From Pseudacidovorax sp. (GTDB lineage Bacteria > Pseudomonadota > Gammaproteobacteria > Burkholderiales > Burkholderiaceae_C), in contig NZ_JAGOPN010000006.1 in the NCBI RefSeq assembly GCF_017991995.1, forward strand, positions 1-64,000: DNA of 64,000 nt, in the 5' to 3' direction. Below are positions 27,974 to 37,067 of this stretch, piece after piece (the stretch's first letter is position 1; every line of letters begins with the position of its first letter). The translations under genes were made by a program, and so were the position numbers. Below the pieces are notes generated by a model that did not search any database, was not told the DNA's origin, and saw only the letters and a program-made list of their open reading frames with translations.

Positions 27974-28780
27974 ATGCTGGGACGCTGGCTGCGCGGACTG
28001 CGCCCCCCTCCCGAGATTCCCGAAGCCGACTGGCAGCGCGTCCTGGATGCGCTGCCCTTTCTCGCCGCCCGTCGCAGGGACGAGCGCGAGCGGCTGCGCG
28101 AGCTCAGCGCGCGCTTTCTGCAGCAGAAGGAATTCCACGGTGCGCTGGGCTTCGCGATCACCGACCAGGTCGCGCTGCTCATCGCCGCGCAGGCCGTGCT
28201 GCCACTGCTTCATCTGCCGGGCGACCTGGGTTGGTACGACGATTTCGTCGGCATCGTCGTCGTGCCCTCTGAGGTGTCCACGCGTCGCACCCTGGTGGAC
28301 GAGGCCGGCGTGGTGCACGAGTACGACGAGGCCATCATCGGCGAGGCGCGCGAGCACGGCCCGGTCATGCTGAGCTGGCCGCATGTGGCCGAAGGCGCCG
28401 CCGGCACGCAGGCCGGCCCCATCCTGAACGTGGTGATCCACGAGTTCGCCCACAAGATCGACATGCGCGACGGGCAGGTGGACGGCTGTCCGCCACTGCC
28501 AATCGGCTTCATGGGCAGCACGACGGCGCTCCAGGCCCGCGAGCGCTGGCTGGCTGCGCTGCAGCCCGCCTACGACCGCTTCCGCGAGCAGGCCATCGTG
28601 GCAGAGCGCTTCGGGGGAGAGCCGCCCTGGCTCGACGATTACGCGGCCTCGTCCCTGGCGGAGTTCTTCGCCGTTGCCTGTGAAGCCTACTTCGTGGACC
28701 GGTCGCGCTTCATCCAGGAGTTCAGCGGCCTGGCGTCCGCCTTCGACGCGTTCTTCCTCGCCAACGACCGTCAACGCTGA
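27974..28780 (+). CDS. MtfA-like M90 zinc peptidase
   Basis: The 268-residue protein has the gluzincin motif VVIHEFAHKID (near residue 157) with the downstream glutamate in LAEFFAVACEAYF, as in MtfA. MtfA is a cytosolic aminopeptidase that controls Mlc and hence glucose uptake in enterics; a role here cannot be transferred because no Mlc is seen. The start at 27974 (MLGRWLRGL) follows lpxH by 11 bp with GAGG upstream. It is followed by a terminator belonging to the convergent DUF349 gene. Confidence 0.9.
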   Translation: MLGRWLRGLRPPPEIPEADWQRVLDALPFLAARRRDERERLRELSARFLQQKEFHGALGFAITDQVALLIAAQAVLPLLHLPGDLGWYDDFVGIVVVPSEVSTRRTLVDEAGVVHEYDEAIIGEAREHGPVMLSWPHVAEGAAGTQAGPILNVVIHEFAHKIDMRDGQVDGCPPLPIGFMGSTTALQARERWLAALQPAYDRFREQAIVAERFGGEPPWLDDYAASSLAEFFAVACEAYFVDRSRFIQEFSGLASAFDAFFLANDRQR

Positions 28781-28870
28781 ACGCGAGAGGTCCGCAGGGG
28801 CCGCCCGCAGGTTGCCGCGGGTGTCGCGCCCGCTTCGAAGGGTAGCGTCGCCCCGGCGCTGCAGCCCCAA

Positions 28871-28906
28871 GAAAAAAGCGGCGCACCGTCGCCGGCACGC
28901 CGCTTT
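28871..28906 (-). terminator. Intrinsic terminator after the DUF349 gene
   Basis: AAAGCGGCG (28875-28883) pairs with CGCCGCTTT (28898-28906) around a 14-base loop. On the minus strand the stem is followed by a run of six T. It lies 21 bp beyond the DUF349 stop, and its U-tract serves only the minus strand. Confidence 0.85.
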
Positions 28907-28927
28907 CGATGAGGCAACGCCCCGCGA

Positions 28928-31615
28928 TCAGCCCTTGCGCAACAGCGGCTTGAGCGCGCTTTGCAGGCGACGCGCGGTCGTCGGCTCATGCGCCGAAGCG
29001 AGCACACGCGCGGCGTCCTGGGCCCAGGTCTCGACCGGGCCAGGCTCGTTGCGCTTGGTCAGCAGCTTGAGCTGCAGTGCGCGGCGCGCGTCCAGTTGCT
29101 CCGGCGGGGTGGGGACTTCGGCGGCCATCTCCAGGCGCAGCAGGGCCTCGGCCGGCTCGCCCGAAGGCGCGGCGGACAGCGACTGCACCCACTGGTTGCG
29201 CACCGAAGGCGTGACGCGGCCCAGTTCCTGCGCCGGCGGCACGGCGGCGCCGTCGCGCTTGCTCCAGGCGTCGAGCAGTTGCGTCACGGCCTCGCCGTGC
29301 GCCTGGCTCGCCAGCTTGCGCAGGGCGGCCTGGGCGTGCTCCATGGCGTCGCGCTGGGCGCGGAAGGCGGTATCGCCCAGACGGGGACCGCGGTCCTCGC
29401 GCGGCGGACGATCACCGCGCATGTCGCCGGGACGTCCGGCGCGGTCGCGGCCGAAACGGTCGCCACTGCGGTCGCCGCCCCGCGGGCCGCCACGGCTGTC
29501 GCGGGAATCACGGCGGTCGCCGAAGCGACCGGCGGGTGCGGCGGCCGGGCGTGCCGCGCCGGGACGGTCGTCGCCGCGGACGGCCACGACCGGGCGAGGT
29601 GCAGCCTTGGGCGCCGCAGCCGGTGCGGGTGCCGCACCCTCGCCACCTTGGGCGGCGGGTGCGCCCTCCTGGGCGGAAGCGTCCGTCGGCGCGGCGGTGG
29701 ATTCGGCAGGGGCGGCAGCATCGGCGCCGGCCACAGGTGCTGCAGCGCCGCCCGGAGCCGCGGCTTCGCGACGGCCGCGCAGGGCATCTTCCAGCGCGGT
29801 CATGGCGGCGCGGATCTTCTGGGCATCGCCGGTGGCATTGGCTGCCTCCAGCGCCTTCGAAGCCTCGAGCACCGCACGGTCGTGTTCACCCATGGCTTCG
29901 GTCTGGCGCTCGCGCTCGGCGCTCTTGCGCTGGAAGGCGTCGTCGATGGGCTTGCGGAAGGCGTCCCAGAGCTTCTGCTCCTGGCGACGCTCCAGCGGCA
30001 CGGCCTGCGCCTCGGCCTGCCAGCGCTGCTGCAACGCCTTGACGGCGTCGATGCGCAGCTGCGGCGCAGCGCCGAGTTCGGTGGCCTCGGCAATCATCTG
30101 CTGACGGCGCTCGATGCTGGCTTTCTGCGAAACCTCGAGCGGGCCACGGGCCTCGGTCATGGCTGCGCCCCACAACGGCTGCAGCTCGGCGAACACCTTC
30201 TCGCTGACATGGCCGCCATCGCGCCAACGATCGGAGAACTGGTGCAGGGCGCGGTTGCGGGCCTTGAGGTCGGCATCGCTGGCGTGCTCAACCGTCCAGG
30301 CGCGCAACTCTTCGATCAGCGCAAGACGCTGGGCGCGGTGTTCGGCGGCTTCGGCGCGCACCTTCTCCAGCCAGGCCTCGACCACCTTGTGGGCCTTGTT
30401 GCAGGCCTCGTCGAAACGACGCCACAGCCCGTGGTTGGGCACGCCACCCTGGTCGGCCTGCTTCCATTGCTCGCGCAGGGCGCGCAGTTGCTCCTGCATC
30501 TTGCGACCGCCCAGCGCCTGACCCTCGGGACGATTGAGCAGGCCTTCGGCCTTTGCCACCAGTTCTTCGCGGACCTTGTCGGCGCCCCAGCGCTGCCAGC
30601 CTTCGAGTTCGCCGGCGGCGACGAGCGCGGCATGCACGCGCGCTTCCAGGGCATTGCCCACCAGCTTGCCGTGCTCCTTGAGCACAGCGCGCAGCGCATT
30701 GGCCGCGGCCTGGCTGCTCTTGCCCTGGCCCTGGGCCGTGGCTTCCTCCAGCTTGGCCAGGGAGGCTTCGACGGCTGCTTCGGCGGCAGCACGCTGTGCC
30801 GGATCCACCTTGGGGGCGGGCGGTGCCGCGGCCGGGGTCGGCGCGTTTTCGGGCGGCAGGCCCCGGGCGGCACGCAGTTCGTCGGCCCAGACGGGGACGG
30901 GAGGCAGCGGCGCCTGGGCATCGGCCGCAGCGGCCACGGCCTGGGCCAGCGCGCTGTGGAAGGCCTCGGACACGACCTGCAATTGCGACCGCGATGCGTC
31001 GAGCTGCGGCGCGAAGCGCGCATCCAGGCTGGCCCAGTTCGGGTCCTGCGCAATCTCGTCGGCCTGGGTCGTCCAGTGGGCGACGTCGCCGCGCAGGCCC
31101 TCCTCGGCGGCCTGGGCGTCCTGCCAGCCCTTGGTGGAAAGCACCTCGAAGCGCTGCGCCAGCAGCACGGCGGCTTCGCGATGGACCTGGGCGCGGTGCT
31201 GCAGATCCTCCACGCCCTTCACCCGTTCGGCCAGGTTGGCCTTGAGGCCGGCGAGCGGTTCACGCGACAACGGTGCGCCGGCCTTGGCGGCGTCGCGCTG
31301 CCAGGCCATGGCGTCGGCGATGTTCAGCCGGGGCTGGTCGAGCAGCGAGCGGGCCTTTTCGGCCCACTCGGCGGCGATCACCTCCTGGCCCTTGGCGCGC
31401 TTGATCTCGTCAAGACGCTCGCGCAGGGCGCGGGCGGCGCCCTTGTCGCGGCCGCTGAGTTCCTTGAAGACTTCCTGCATCAACTCGGGCGAGGGATTGC
31501 CCGCGAGCCAGTCGCGCACGCGCTGCGCCCGTTCGCCGGAGGTGGCGGCGGTGAAGACGCCCCCGGTGAGCTGGTCGAGGGTGGGGAGATCGTGTTTGGT
31601 CGTGGCTTGAGTCAC
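28928..31615 (-). CDS. Large DUF349-repeat protein with RGG-like tract
   Basis: This 895-residue soluble protein contains several DUF349 units (for example LREQWKQADQGGVPNHGLWRRFDEACNKA and LQQRWQAEAQAVPLERRQEQKLWDAFR), long charged helices likely to form coiled coils. Between about residues 620 and 750 is a disordered stretch: Ala/Pro-rich first, then Arg/Gly/Asp-rich (RGGDRSGDRFGRDRAG), resembling RGG RNA-binding tracts. A helical domain follows to the end. The function of the family is unknown. No ATG is available near the N-terminus, so I take GTG 31615 (MTQATTKHDLPTLDQL). Confidence 0.8.
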   Translation of the reverse strand: MTQATTKHDLPTLDQLTGGVFTAATSGERAQRVRDWLAGNPSPELMQEVFKELSGRDKGAARALRERLDEIKRAKGQEVIAAEWAEKARSLLDQPRLNIADAMAWQRDAAKAGAPLSREPLAGLKANLAERVKGVEDLQHRAQVHREAAVLLAQRFEVLSTKGWQDAQAAEEGLRGDVAHWTTQADEIAQDPNWASLDARFAPQLDASRSQLQVVSEAFHSALAQAVAAAADAQAPLPPVPVWADELRAARGLPPENAPTPAAAPPAPKVDPAQRAAAEAAVEASLAKLEEATAQGQGKSSQAAANALRAVLKEHGKLVGNALEARVHAALVAAGELEGWQRWGADKVREELVAKAEGLLNRPEGQALGGRKMQEQLRALREQWKQADQGGVPNHGLWRRFDEACNKAHKVVEAWLEKVRAEAAEHRAQRLALIEELRAWTVEHASDADLKARNRALHQFSDRWRDGGHVSEKVFAELQPLWGAAMTEARGPLEVSQKASIERRQQMIAEATELGAAPQLRIDAVKALQQRWQAEAQAVPLERRQEQKLWDAFRKPIDDAFQRKSAERERQTEAMGEHDRAVLEASKALEAANATGDAQKIRAAMTALEDALRGRREAAAPGGAAAPVAGADAAAPAESTAAPTDASAQEGAPAAQGGEGAAPAPAAAPKAAPRPVVAVRGDDRPGAARPAAAPAGRFGDRRDSRDSRGGPRGGDRSGDRFGRDRAGRPGDMRGDRPPREDRGPRLGDTAFRAQRDAMEHAQAALRKLASQAHGEAVTQLLDAWSKRDGAAVPPAQELGRVTPSVRNQWVQSLSAAPSGEPAEALLRLEMAAEVPTPPEQLDARRALQLKLLTKRNEPGPVETWAQDAARVLASAHEPTTARRLQSALKPLLRKG

Positions 31616-31681
31616 TGCGCCAGAGTCGTTGAAAGAGATCGGAGGGGGTGGGCCGGCGCGAAGCCGGTCATCCAAGCAAAG

Positions 31682-31700
31682 GCGCCGGCAAGGCCGGCGC
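31682..31700 (-). terminator. Hairpin after the DUF748 gene
   Basis: GCGCCGGC (31682-31689) and GCCGGCGC (31693-31700) form an 8-bp stem with a 3-base loop, followed on the minus strand by CTTTGCTT. The U-tract is imperfect, so termination may be weak. Confidence 0.5.
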
Positions 31701-31766
31701 ATCCCGCATTGTCGCCCAGGAGCGCGTGGGTCTGGAATACCGCAGAAAGCGGTTGAGGAATCCTTC

Positions 31767-34700
31767 TCAGGGCATGTCCAGCGCCAAGGCCGTGCCGGGC
31801 ATCCAGTCGGCGCCGTCCGCACGCGTGCGAACCGCCCCCAGGAAGATCCGGTCGCCGGGCAACTGCCGCTGGAGCAGGTAGTCACGTACGGCCGCGGCCC
31901 GGGCGATGGCCAGCTCGCGGATGGACTGCTCGTCGACGGCAATGGTCGGCAGCAGCAGCTTCTCCATCTCGGCCACCGACTGCGACTTGGCCATGCCGAT
32001 GAGATTGCGGGGCTTGGGAATGTCGGCCCGCTTGTAGACGGCCTCCAGCAGCGCCGGGTATTCGGCGTCGGTGACCGGGCCGACCTCGGCCGGGTCGGTG
32101 CCGCCGCGCACCGCTGCGCGGCGCTTCTCGGCCAGGGCCATGCGGCGCAGGCGCTCGCGCTGCAGCGCGTCGCGTTCACGCTCCAGGCTGGCCTGCCCGA
32201 CGAGGGTGAGGCGCAGGCCGTCGCGCTGGCCCAGTGCCTTCTCGACCTTGTCCAGGCTCTGCTTCGCCGCGTCGGACAACGCGTCGCTGCCCAAGGCGAA
32301 GGGCACGACGCTCGATTCGCTGCTGCCACCGCCCAGGCCGCCCGTGAGCAGGCTGAACGGAGAGGTCACCGCCTTGGCGATCAGGTTGAGGATGCCCTTC
32401 CAGATCAGCGGCCCGATGCTGAATTGCGGATCGTTGAGCGAGCCCGACAACGGCAGATCGACGTCGATGACGCCGTTGCGGTCGGCGAGCAAGGCGACGG
32501 CCAGGCGCACCGGCAGGCTGTTGGGCGCATCCTTGACCTCGTCGCCGAAGGCCAACTGGTTGAGCACCAGCTTGTTGGTGGCGGTGAGGCGCCCGTCCGG
32601 CGCGACCTGGTAGTGCACGTCCACGCTCATCTTGCCGCGCTCGATGCCATGGCCGGCATAGCGGATCGAATAAGGAGACAGCGGCGCCAGCTCCAGGTCG
32701 CGCACCTTCGCCGCAATGTCCAGTTCCAGCGGCTTGGCCAGCGGATTGAGCTTGCCCAGGATCTCGAGCGAAGCGGTCTGCTGCGCCTTGCCGCGAAGCT
32801 CTAGATCGGCCAGGGCCGGCCGGCCGCCGTCGGCCGGCTCGGAGGAGAAGGCGCTGAGCCGGCCGGTCAGCTCCGTGAGGTCGGCCGAATAATTCGGCTT
32901 CACAAACAGGTCGGAGAAGTCAACACGCGCATTGACCACGCTGATCGGGCCGAAATGGATGATGGGCGCGAGGCCTGGCGCGGCCTCTGCCCGCGCAGTG
33001 GCCGGCGCCGGCGCTGGCGCCGATGCGGGGCCCGTTTCGCCGGCATTGGTGGTGGCACTGGCACCACCACGCGCGGACGCGGTGCGCGGTGCCGGCCGCT
33101 CGGCCGCGGCCCGCTCGCTTTCCTGCTGGCCCTGGCGGGTGATGGCCTGCAGGTTCAGGCGTCCCGAGGGCTGCACGATGATCCGTGCGAACGCATCCGT
33201 GAGCGTGGTCTCGCGCACGTCGAGCCGCAGGGCGGCGCGGGGACGCTGATCGAGTTCGAAACCGCGCAGGGCCAGCGTCTTCCAGCGCAGCAGCCGCTCG
33301 CCCCGCGCCGCGCCCGTCGCAGGGCCGTCTGCGGCGGTCAGCGCCACGCTGTCCACCCGCAGGTCGTCGACCGACAGGTCGCCGCTGAGCTTTGCCTGAA
33401 CGCCCGCCGGCTGGACGGCCACCGCCAGCGTGCCCCGGTAGGCGGCGAAGGCACGCCGCACGTCCACATTGAGCGACTGCCCGTAGTAGGGCTGGAAGGC
33501 ATGCACCGGCAGGCCCGTGGCCTCCAGCCGGCCGGACAGCGCCACCGGGGCCATCGCCAGGCTGCCCTTGAAGTCGAAGCGGCCCGGCTCCGACCGGGTG
33601 CCTGCCGTGATGCGGCCAGCCAACTCCACGGGCGACGCCGCAGCAGACGCGGGATCGAGGTCGCGGGCCCGCAGGCGCAGGCTGGCAAGCTTCACCTCCA
33701 CCGGCGCGCCGGCCTGGGCGCGGTCGGCGAATTCCACGTCACCGCCGTCGACGGACAGGGCCGCGATCCGGACCCTCCACGGGGGCGGCGGCTCACCCTG
33801 CACCTGGCGGGGCTGCGCCACCGGCGCAGTCGACGCGTCGGGCGTGCGCAGCCAGCGCTGGTACATCCAGCGCTGCTCCTCGTCCCGCTCCACCCGGACG
33901 CGCGGCTCCGTGGCCGTCAGGCTGCCCACGCTGAGCGTGCGCGCCTTCAGATCGGCCTGCGCATCGCGCACCTCGAAGTGGCCGACCGCAGCCAGGGCCG
34001 TCTTGCCTTCGGTCAGCGACAGGCTGTCGAGCGTGGCGCGCTCGGCCGTGAGCAGCAGCGTCTGCGGCGACCACTGCAGCCCCAGTCGGCCGCCCAGGCG
34101 CCCGTCCACGGCCGGATTGAGCGTCGAGGCCAGGTAGGGTGCGGCCAGGGACAGCGGGACGTCGCTGGCCTCCAGCTGGGCCTTCACCGTGCTCGGGCTG
34201 CCCTGCCCTTCGAAGCGCAGCCGACCTTGCGCCACGGCCATCTCGCCCGAGAAGCGGGCCGGTTGCGCCATGGGCCATGCCGCGTCGTCCACCGTGACGC
34301 CCAGGCCGGTCACATCGATGGCCGCCGCTGGCCGCACGGAATCGTCGCGCCAGGCCACGCGGCCTTCCCGCACCGCCACGCGGTCGACCCGCACCTGCCA
34401 CGCACCGGGCGCGGCAGCGTCCTTCGATGGCGCCGAGGTCGGCGGCGCGGCCGTGCGAGCGGCGTGCGCGGTGGCCGGCGCTGGCGTCCGGCCGTCGGTG
34501 AGCAGCAGGTTGATGCGACCCTGCGCGTCGCGGCGTGCCGCCAGCGTGGGCGCATCGACCTCCACGGACGCCAGATGCACCTGCCGCTCCAGCGGACGCA
34601 CATCCGCCAGCTGGACCTTCAGCGCATCGAGCCTGAGCAGTTCGCCGCCCTGCGCATCCAAGGCCTTCACGTCCTTGACCTGGACCGTGCCGGACAGCTT

Positions 34701-35510
34701 GAGCGAGGCATGGTCGGCCCGCTCGAAGTCGGCACGCAGGTCCACGTCCACGACGCCCGACTGCAGCGCGACCGGCAGGCCGGGCGGTGCATAGGCCAGG
34801 TAGGGCGCCAGATCGAGGCCGGCAATGTGCAACTGCGCGGCCGTCTTGTGCGTGGCGGCGAAGGGCAGGGACGACGCGGAGGAGTCGAAGCGGCTGCCAT
34901 TGAGCGTGAATGCCAGCCGGGGCTCGACGTCCACCTCGCGTTTCGATGCCAGGCTGCTGAGGAAGGGCAGCTGCACCTCCAGCCCCTCGACCACGTGCTG
35001 GCGCTTCGCCACCTGGTCGTCCAGCGCAATGCGCCCGTCGTGGATCGCGAGGTTGTAGAGCACGAAGCGGGCGGGCTCGCCCGCGGGCTTGGGCTCGGCG
35101 GGGCCGCTCAGCCGGCGCAGGATGTCGTCGACGTCCAGCGCGCCATCCGCGCGCCGCGTCAACCGCAGCGCGGGCTGCTCGATGCGCAGCGCATCGACCA
35201 CCGGCGCCAGGCGCAGGAAAGACTGAAGTTCGGCGTCCGCATACAGGCGCTTCGCCGTGAACAGCGGCGGCGCAGCGTCCACGCCAGCGATCGCCAGGTC
35301 CGACAGCGACAACTCCAGCGTCCAGGGCCGGAACTGCACGCCCCCCAAGGTCACGCTACGGCCCAGCGCTGCCGATGCCTGCTTCTGGATCTGCCATTTC
35401 AGGAGCGGCGGCACGGCGGCCCAGAGCAGCAGCCACAGGAGCAGCAGGCCGGCGATGGCGACGCCCAGCCGCCTCAACCAAAGGCCGCACTTCGTTCCGG
35501 AGAAATTCAT
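31767..35510 (-). CDS. DUF748 (AsmA-like) envelope protein
   Basis: This 1247-residue protein has an N-terminal membrane anchor (LGVAIAGLLLLWLLLWAAVPPLLKW, about residues 13-37). A long beta-rich periplasmic region follows with two DUF748-type modules, for example VQFRPWTLELSLSDLAI near residue 50 and INARVDFSD-like NARVDFSDLFVKPNYSADLTELTG near residue 870. DUF748 proteins belong to the AsmA-like group, whose members are proposed to bridge the envelope and move phospholipids. The last 170 residues form a charged helical region. ATG 35510 is chosen because the anchor begins there; the frame is open upstream without features. Confidence 0.82.
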   Translation of the reverse strand: MNFSGTKCGLWLRRLGVAIAGLLLLWLLLWAAVPPLLKWQIQKQASAALGRSVTLGGVQFRPWTLELSLSDLAIAGVDAAPPLFTAKRLYADAELQSFLRLAPVVDALRIEQPALRLTRRADGALDVDDILRRLSGPAEPKPAGEPARFVLYNLAIHDGRIALDDQVAKRQHVVEGLEVQLPFLSSLASKREVDVEPRLAFTLNGSRFDSSASSLPFAATHKTAAQLHIAGLDLAPYLAYAPPGLPVALQSGVVDVDLRADFERADHASLKLSGTVQVKDVKALDAQGGELLRLDALKVQLADVRPLERQVHLASVEVDAPTLAARRDAQGRINLLLTDGRTPAPATAHAARTAAPPTSAPSKDAAAPGAWQVRVDRVAVREGRVAWRDDSVRPAAAIDVTGLGVTVDDAAWPMAQPARFSGEMAVAQGRLRFEGQGSPSTVKAQLEASDVPLSLAAPYLASTLNPAVDGRLGGRLGLQWSPQTLLLTAERATLDSLSLTEGKTALAAVGHFEVRDAQADLKARTLSVGSLTATEPRVRVERDEEQRWMYQRWLRTPDASTAPVAQPRQVQGEPPPPWRVRIAALSVDGGDVEFADRAQAGAPVEVKLASLRLRARDLDPASAAASPVELAGRITAGTRSEPGRFDFKGSLAMAPVALSGRLEATGLPVHAFQPYYGQSLNVDVRRAFAAYRGTLAVAVQPAGVQAKLSGDLSVDDLRVDSVALTAADGPATGAARGERLLRWKTLALRGFELDQRPRAALRLDVRETTLTDAFARIIVQPSGRLNLQAITRQGQQESERAAAERPAPRTASARGGASATTNAGETGPASAPAPAPATARAEAAPGLAPIIHFGPISVVNARVDFSDLFVKPNYSADLTELTGRLSAFSSEPADGGRPALADLELRGKAQQTASLEILGKLNPLAKPLELDIAAKVRDLELAPLSPYSIRYAGHGIERGKMSVDVHYQVAPDGRLTATNKLVLNQLAFGDEVKDAPNSLPVRLAVALLADRNGVIDVDLPLSGSLNDPQFSIGPLIWKGILNLIAKAVTSPFSLLTGGLGGGSSESSVVPFALGSDALSDAAKQSLDKVEKALGQRDGLRLTLVGQASLERERDALQRERLRRMALAEKRRAAVRGGTDPAEVGPVTDAEYPALLEAVYKRADIPKPRNLIGMAKSQSVAEMEKLLLPTIAVDEQSIRELAIARAAAVRDYLLQRQLPGDRIFLGAVRTRADGADWMPGTALALDMP

Positions 35511-35603
35511 GGGCGGAGTGTGCCGCAACGCGTACTCGCCCTGCGACGAGAGGCGGGGCGCCGCCGCGTGGGCGCCCCTTGTCGGCATCGGCGGACCTCA
35601 CAA

Positions 35604-35642
35604 CGAAAAAGCCCGGTGGCTGCTTGCACAGGCCACCGGGCT
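35604..35642 (-). terminator. Strong intrinsic terminator of the candidate sRNA
   Basis: AGCCCGGTGGC (35610-35620) and GCCACCGGGCT (35632-35642) form an 11-bp perfect stem. On the minus strand it is followed by TTTTTCG. It lies upstream of the DUF748 start on that strand, so it must end a transcript that begins further upstream and is not the DUF748 mRNA. Confidence 0.85.
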
Positions 35643-35795
35643 CGACGGAGGGCGCCAGGCCGCATCCATCTTTTGGCGCGGGAAGAAGAAGGTTCCCGAC
35701 GCACTGGCAGCAAGGGATTGCCGCCGAGGGGCCGGGCCACCCGTCAGGACTGCGTCCTTCAGGAGAAGCGCCGGCGGAGCGTCTGCGATGCAGAC
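35604..35795 (-). ncRNA. Candidate sRNA: orphan promoter-to-terminator unit
   Basis: On the minus strand a sigma-70-like promoter (35802-35830) would start a transcript near 35795 that ends at a strong intrinsic terminator (35604-35642), about 190 bases. Inside it are GTCTGC-ATC-GCAGAC (35781-35795 region), AGGAC-GCA-GTCCT (near 35752-35764) and GGC-GGCAA-TCCC-TTGC-TGCC (35709-35728). No convincing ORF with a ribosome binding site lies within. I compared it mentally with 6S, SRP, tmRNA, RNase P and common riboswitches and saw no match. Confidence 0.5.
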
Positions 35796-35801
35796 AGCCG
35801 C

Positions 35802-35830
35802 AGATTAGGCCTGCCGACCGGGCGTGGCAA
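35802..35830 (-). promoter_or_regulatory. Sigma-70-like promoter of the candidate sRNA
   Basis: On the minus strand TTGCCA (35830-35825) and TAATCT (35807-35802) are separated by exactly 17 bp. It points away from the transglycosylase gene and into the candidate sRNA. Confidence 0.55.
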
Positions 35831-35912
35831 ATGAAGTCGAGCGATGAGGCTGGGTGGGGCAATAGACAAACTTTTAAGCACCTATTTAGCATAAAGAAAA
35901 GATTCGATATTC

Positions 35913-35941
35913 TTGACCGTGTATTTAACGGTTCCTAGAAT
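35913..35941 (+). promoter_or_regulatory. Strong sigma-70 promoter of the transglycosylase gene
   Basis: TTGACC (35913-35918) and TAGAAT (35936-35941) are 17 bp apart in an unusually AT-rich stretch (35866-35941). The predicted start is near 35948, leaving a leader of about 200 bases. Confidence 0.7.
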
Positions 35942-35947
35942 GCGCGC

Positions 35948-36148
35948 TGCCCGGGCTCCCGCAGTCCTACTCCCCGGGCTCTCTTCCGGACTTCCCAGGT
36001 CCGGCCTCTCTGGCGAAGTCAGGACGCCCGTGCACCTTGTATCCCTGCACGGACCTGTTCTCCGCCGCATCACGCGATCGTTCGAGGCAGTCGGCACCCT
36101 GGTGCACGACTCGCAGCCTTGGAGCTCGCAGAGAAAGGAAAGTAGCGA
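35948..36148 (+). ncRNA. Structured 5' leader of the transglycosylase mRNA
   Basis: Between the promoter and ATG 36149 there are three stable helices: GCCCGGG...CCCGGGC (35949-35985), CCGGAC-TTCCCAG-GTCCGG (35987-36005) and CGTGCA...TGCACG (36029-36051). A further partial pairing, TGGTGCACGACTCGCAGCC, precedes the AAGGAAAG ribosome binding site. This could be a cis-regulatory RNA or a separate sRNA processed from the leader. I do not recognise a known riboswitch class. Confidence 0.45.
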
Positions 36149-37042
36149 ATGAATCAGGTCTTGCGGGCTGGCATGCAGGGGTTGCGAACCTTTGCCAGCG
36201 ACGTAGCCGATGGTTTCTTCGAGATCGTCCACAACGGCTTCGCGCTGATCGGGCTCGCGCTCGTGTTCGTCGTCGTCGCGCTGGCCGCCCGCCCCGACCT
36301 GCAACAGGTTGGCGAGGAGCGTCTGGCTGCCTGGGTGGAATCTCGCAAGCCGGCTCCGGCCCCCACCGATCCGGCACCCAACGCCGTGGAGCGGGCCACC
36401 GCGGCGCGCCCCGAAGAGCTGCCCCGCCCCCAGGCGGCCGTGGCCTACTGGCTCAGCCGCAAATACAAGGTGGCGGCCGAGCCCCTGAGCGTGCTGGTCG
36501 CCGAGGCCTACGACATCGGCCGGCAGACCAAGCTCGATCCGACGCTGATCCTGGCCATCATGGCCGTCGAATCGAGCTTCAACCCGTTCGCCCAGAGCCC
36601 CGTCGGCGCACAGGGCCTGATGCAGGTGATGACCCGCGTCCATGGCGACAAGTACGAGCCGGCCGGTGGCACGCTCGCGGCCTTCGACCCCATCACCAAC
36701 CTGCGCGTCGGCGTCAAGGTGCTGCAGGAATGCATCGCCCGCGCCGGCTCGCTGGAAGGCGGCCTGCGCTATTACGTCGGTGCTGCGAACCTGGGTGACG
36801 ACGGCGGCTACACCGTGAAGGTGATGGCCGAGCACGACCGCCTGCGCCAGGTGGCCAACGGCCGCAATGTGCCGATCTTCACCCCCTCGGCACCGGCCGC
36901 CACCACGCCGCCGCCGGCCGCGATGCCGACGCAGCCCACGCAACGGACCCAGCCGATCCCGGTCATGGCCCCGGCGGGAGAGCCCAAGCCCACGACGCGG
37001 CCGCCCGCCACGGTCGCCCTGCTGGAACAACCCGCGTCCTGA
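36149..37042 (+). CDS. Membrane-anchored lytic transglycosylase (SLT domain)
   Basis: This 297-residue protein has one membrane segment (GFALIGLALVFVVVALAA, about residues 30-47) and a periplasmic SLT domain (about 130-240). The catalytic glutamate is in LAIMAVESSFNPFAQSPVGAQGLMQVM, and the later motif RYYVGAANLGDDGGY is typical. It would cleave peptidoglycan glycan strands. The C-terminal 50 residues are Pro/Thr-rich and probably disordered. The gene has its own promoter and long leader, and a terminator follows. Confidence 0.88.
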   Translation: MNQVLRAGMQGLRTFASDVADGFFEIVHNGFALIGLALVFVVVALAARPDLQQVGEERLAAWVESRKPAPAPTDPAPNAVERATAARPEELPRPQAAVAYWLSRKYKVAAEPLSVLVAEAYDIGRQTKLDPTLILAIMAVESSFNPFAQSPVGAQGLMQVMTRVHGDKYEPAGGTLAAFDPITNLRVGVKVLQECIARAGSLEGGLRYYVGAANLGDDGGYTVKVMAEHDRLRQVANGRNVPIFTPSAPAATTPPPAAMPTQPTQRTQPIPVMAPAGEPKPTTRPPATVALLEQPAS

Positions 37043-37067
37043 CCGCTGCCACCCCGGCGAGCCTCCC

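Noticed and set aside
35507-35740. Minus-strand open frame across the 35604-35642 hairpin
   Set aside because: It is Arg-rich, lacks a ribosome binding site and crosses a strong intrinsic terminator, so it is unlikely to be translated.
35604-35795. 6S RNA, SRP RNA, tmRNA or RNase P RNA as identity of the orphan transcript
   Set aside because: The conserved segments of those RNAs and a single long bulged hairpin are not visible; only a novel or lineage-specific sRNA is supportable.
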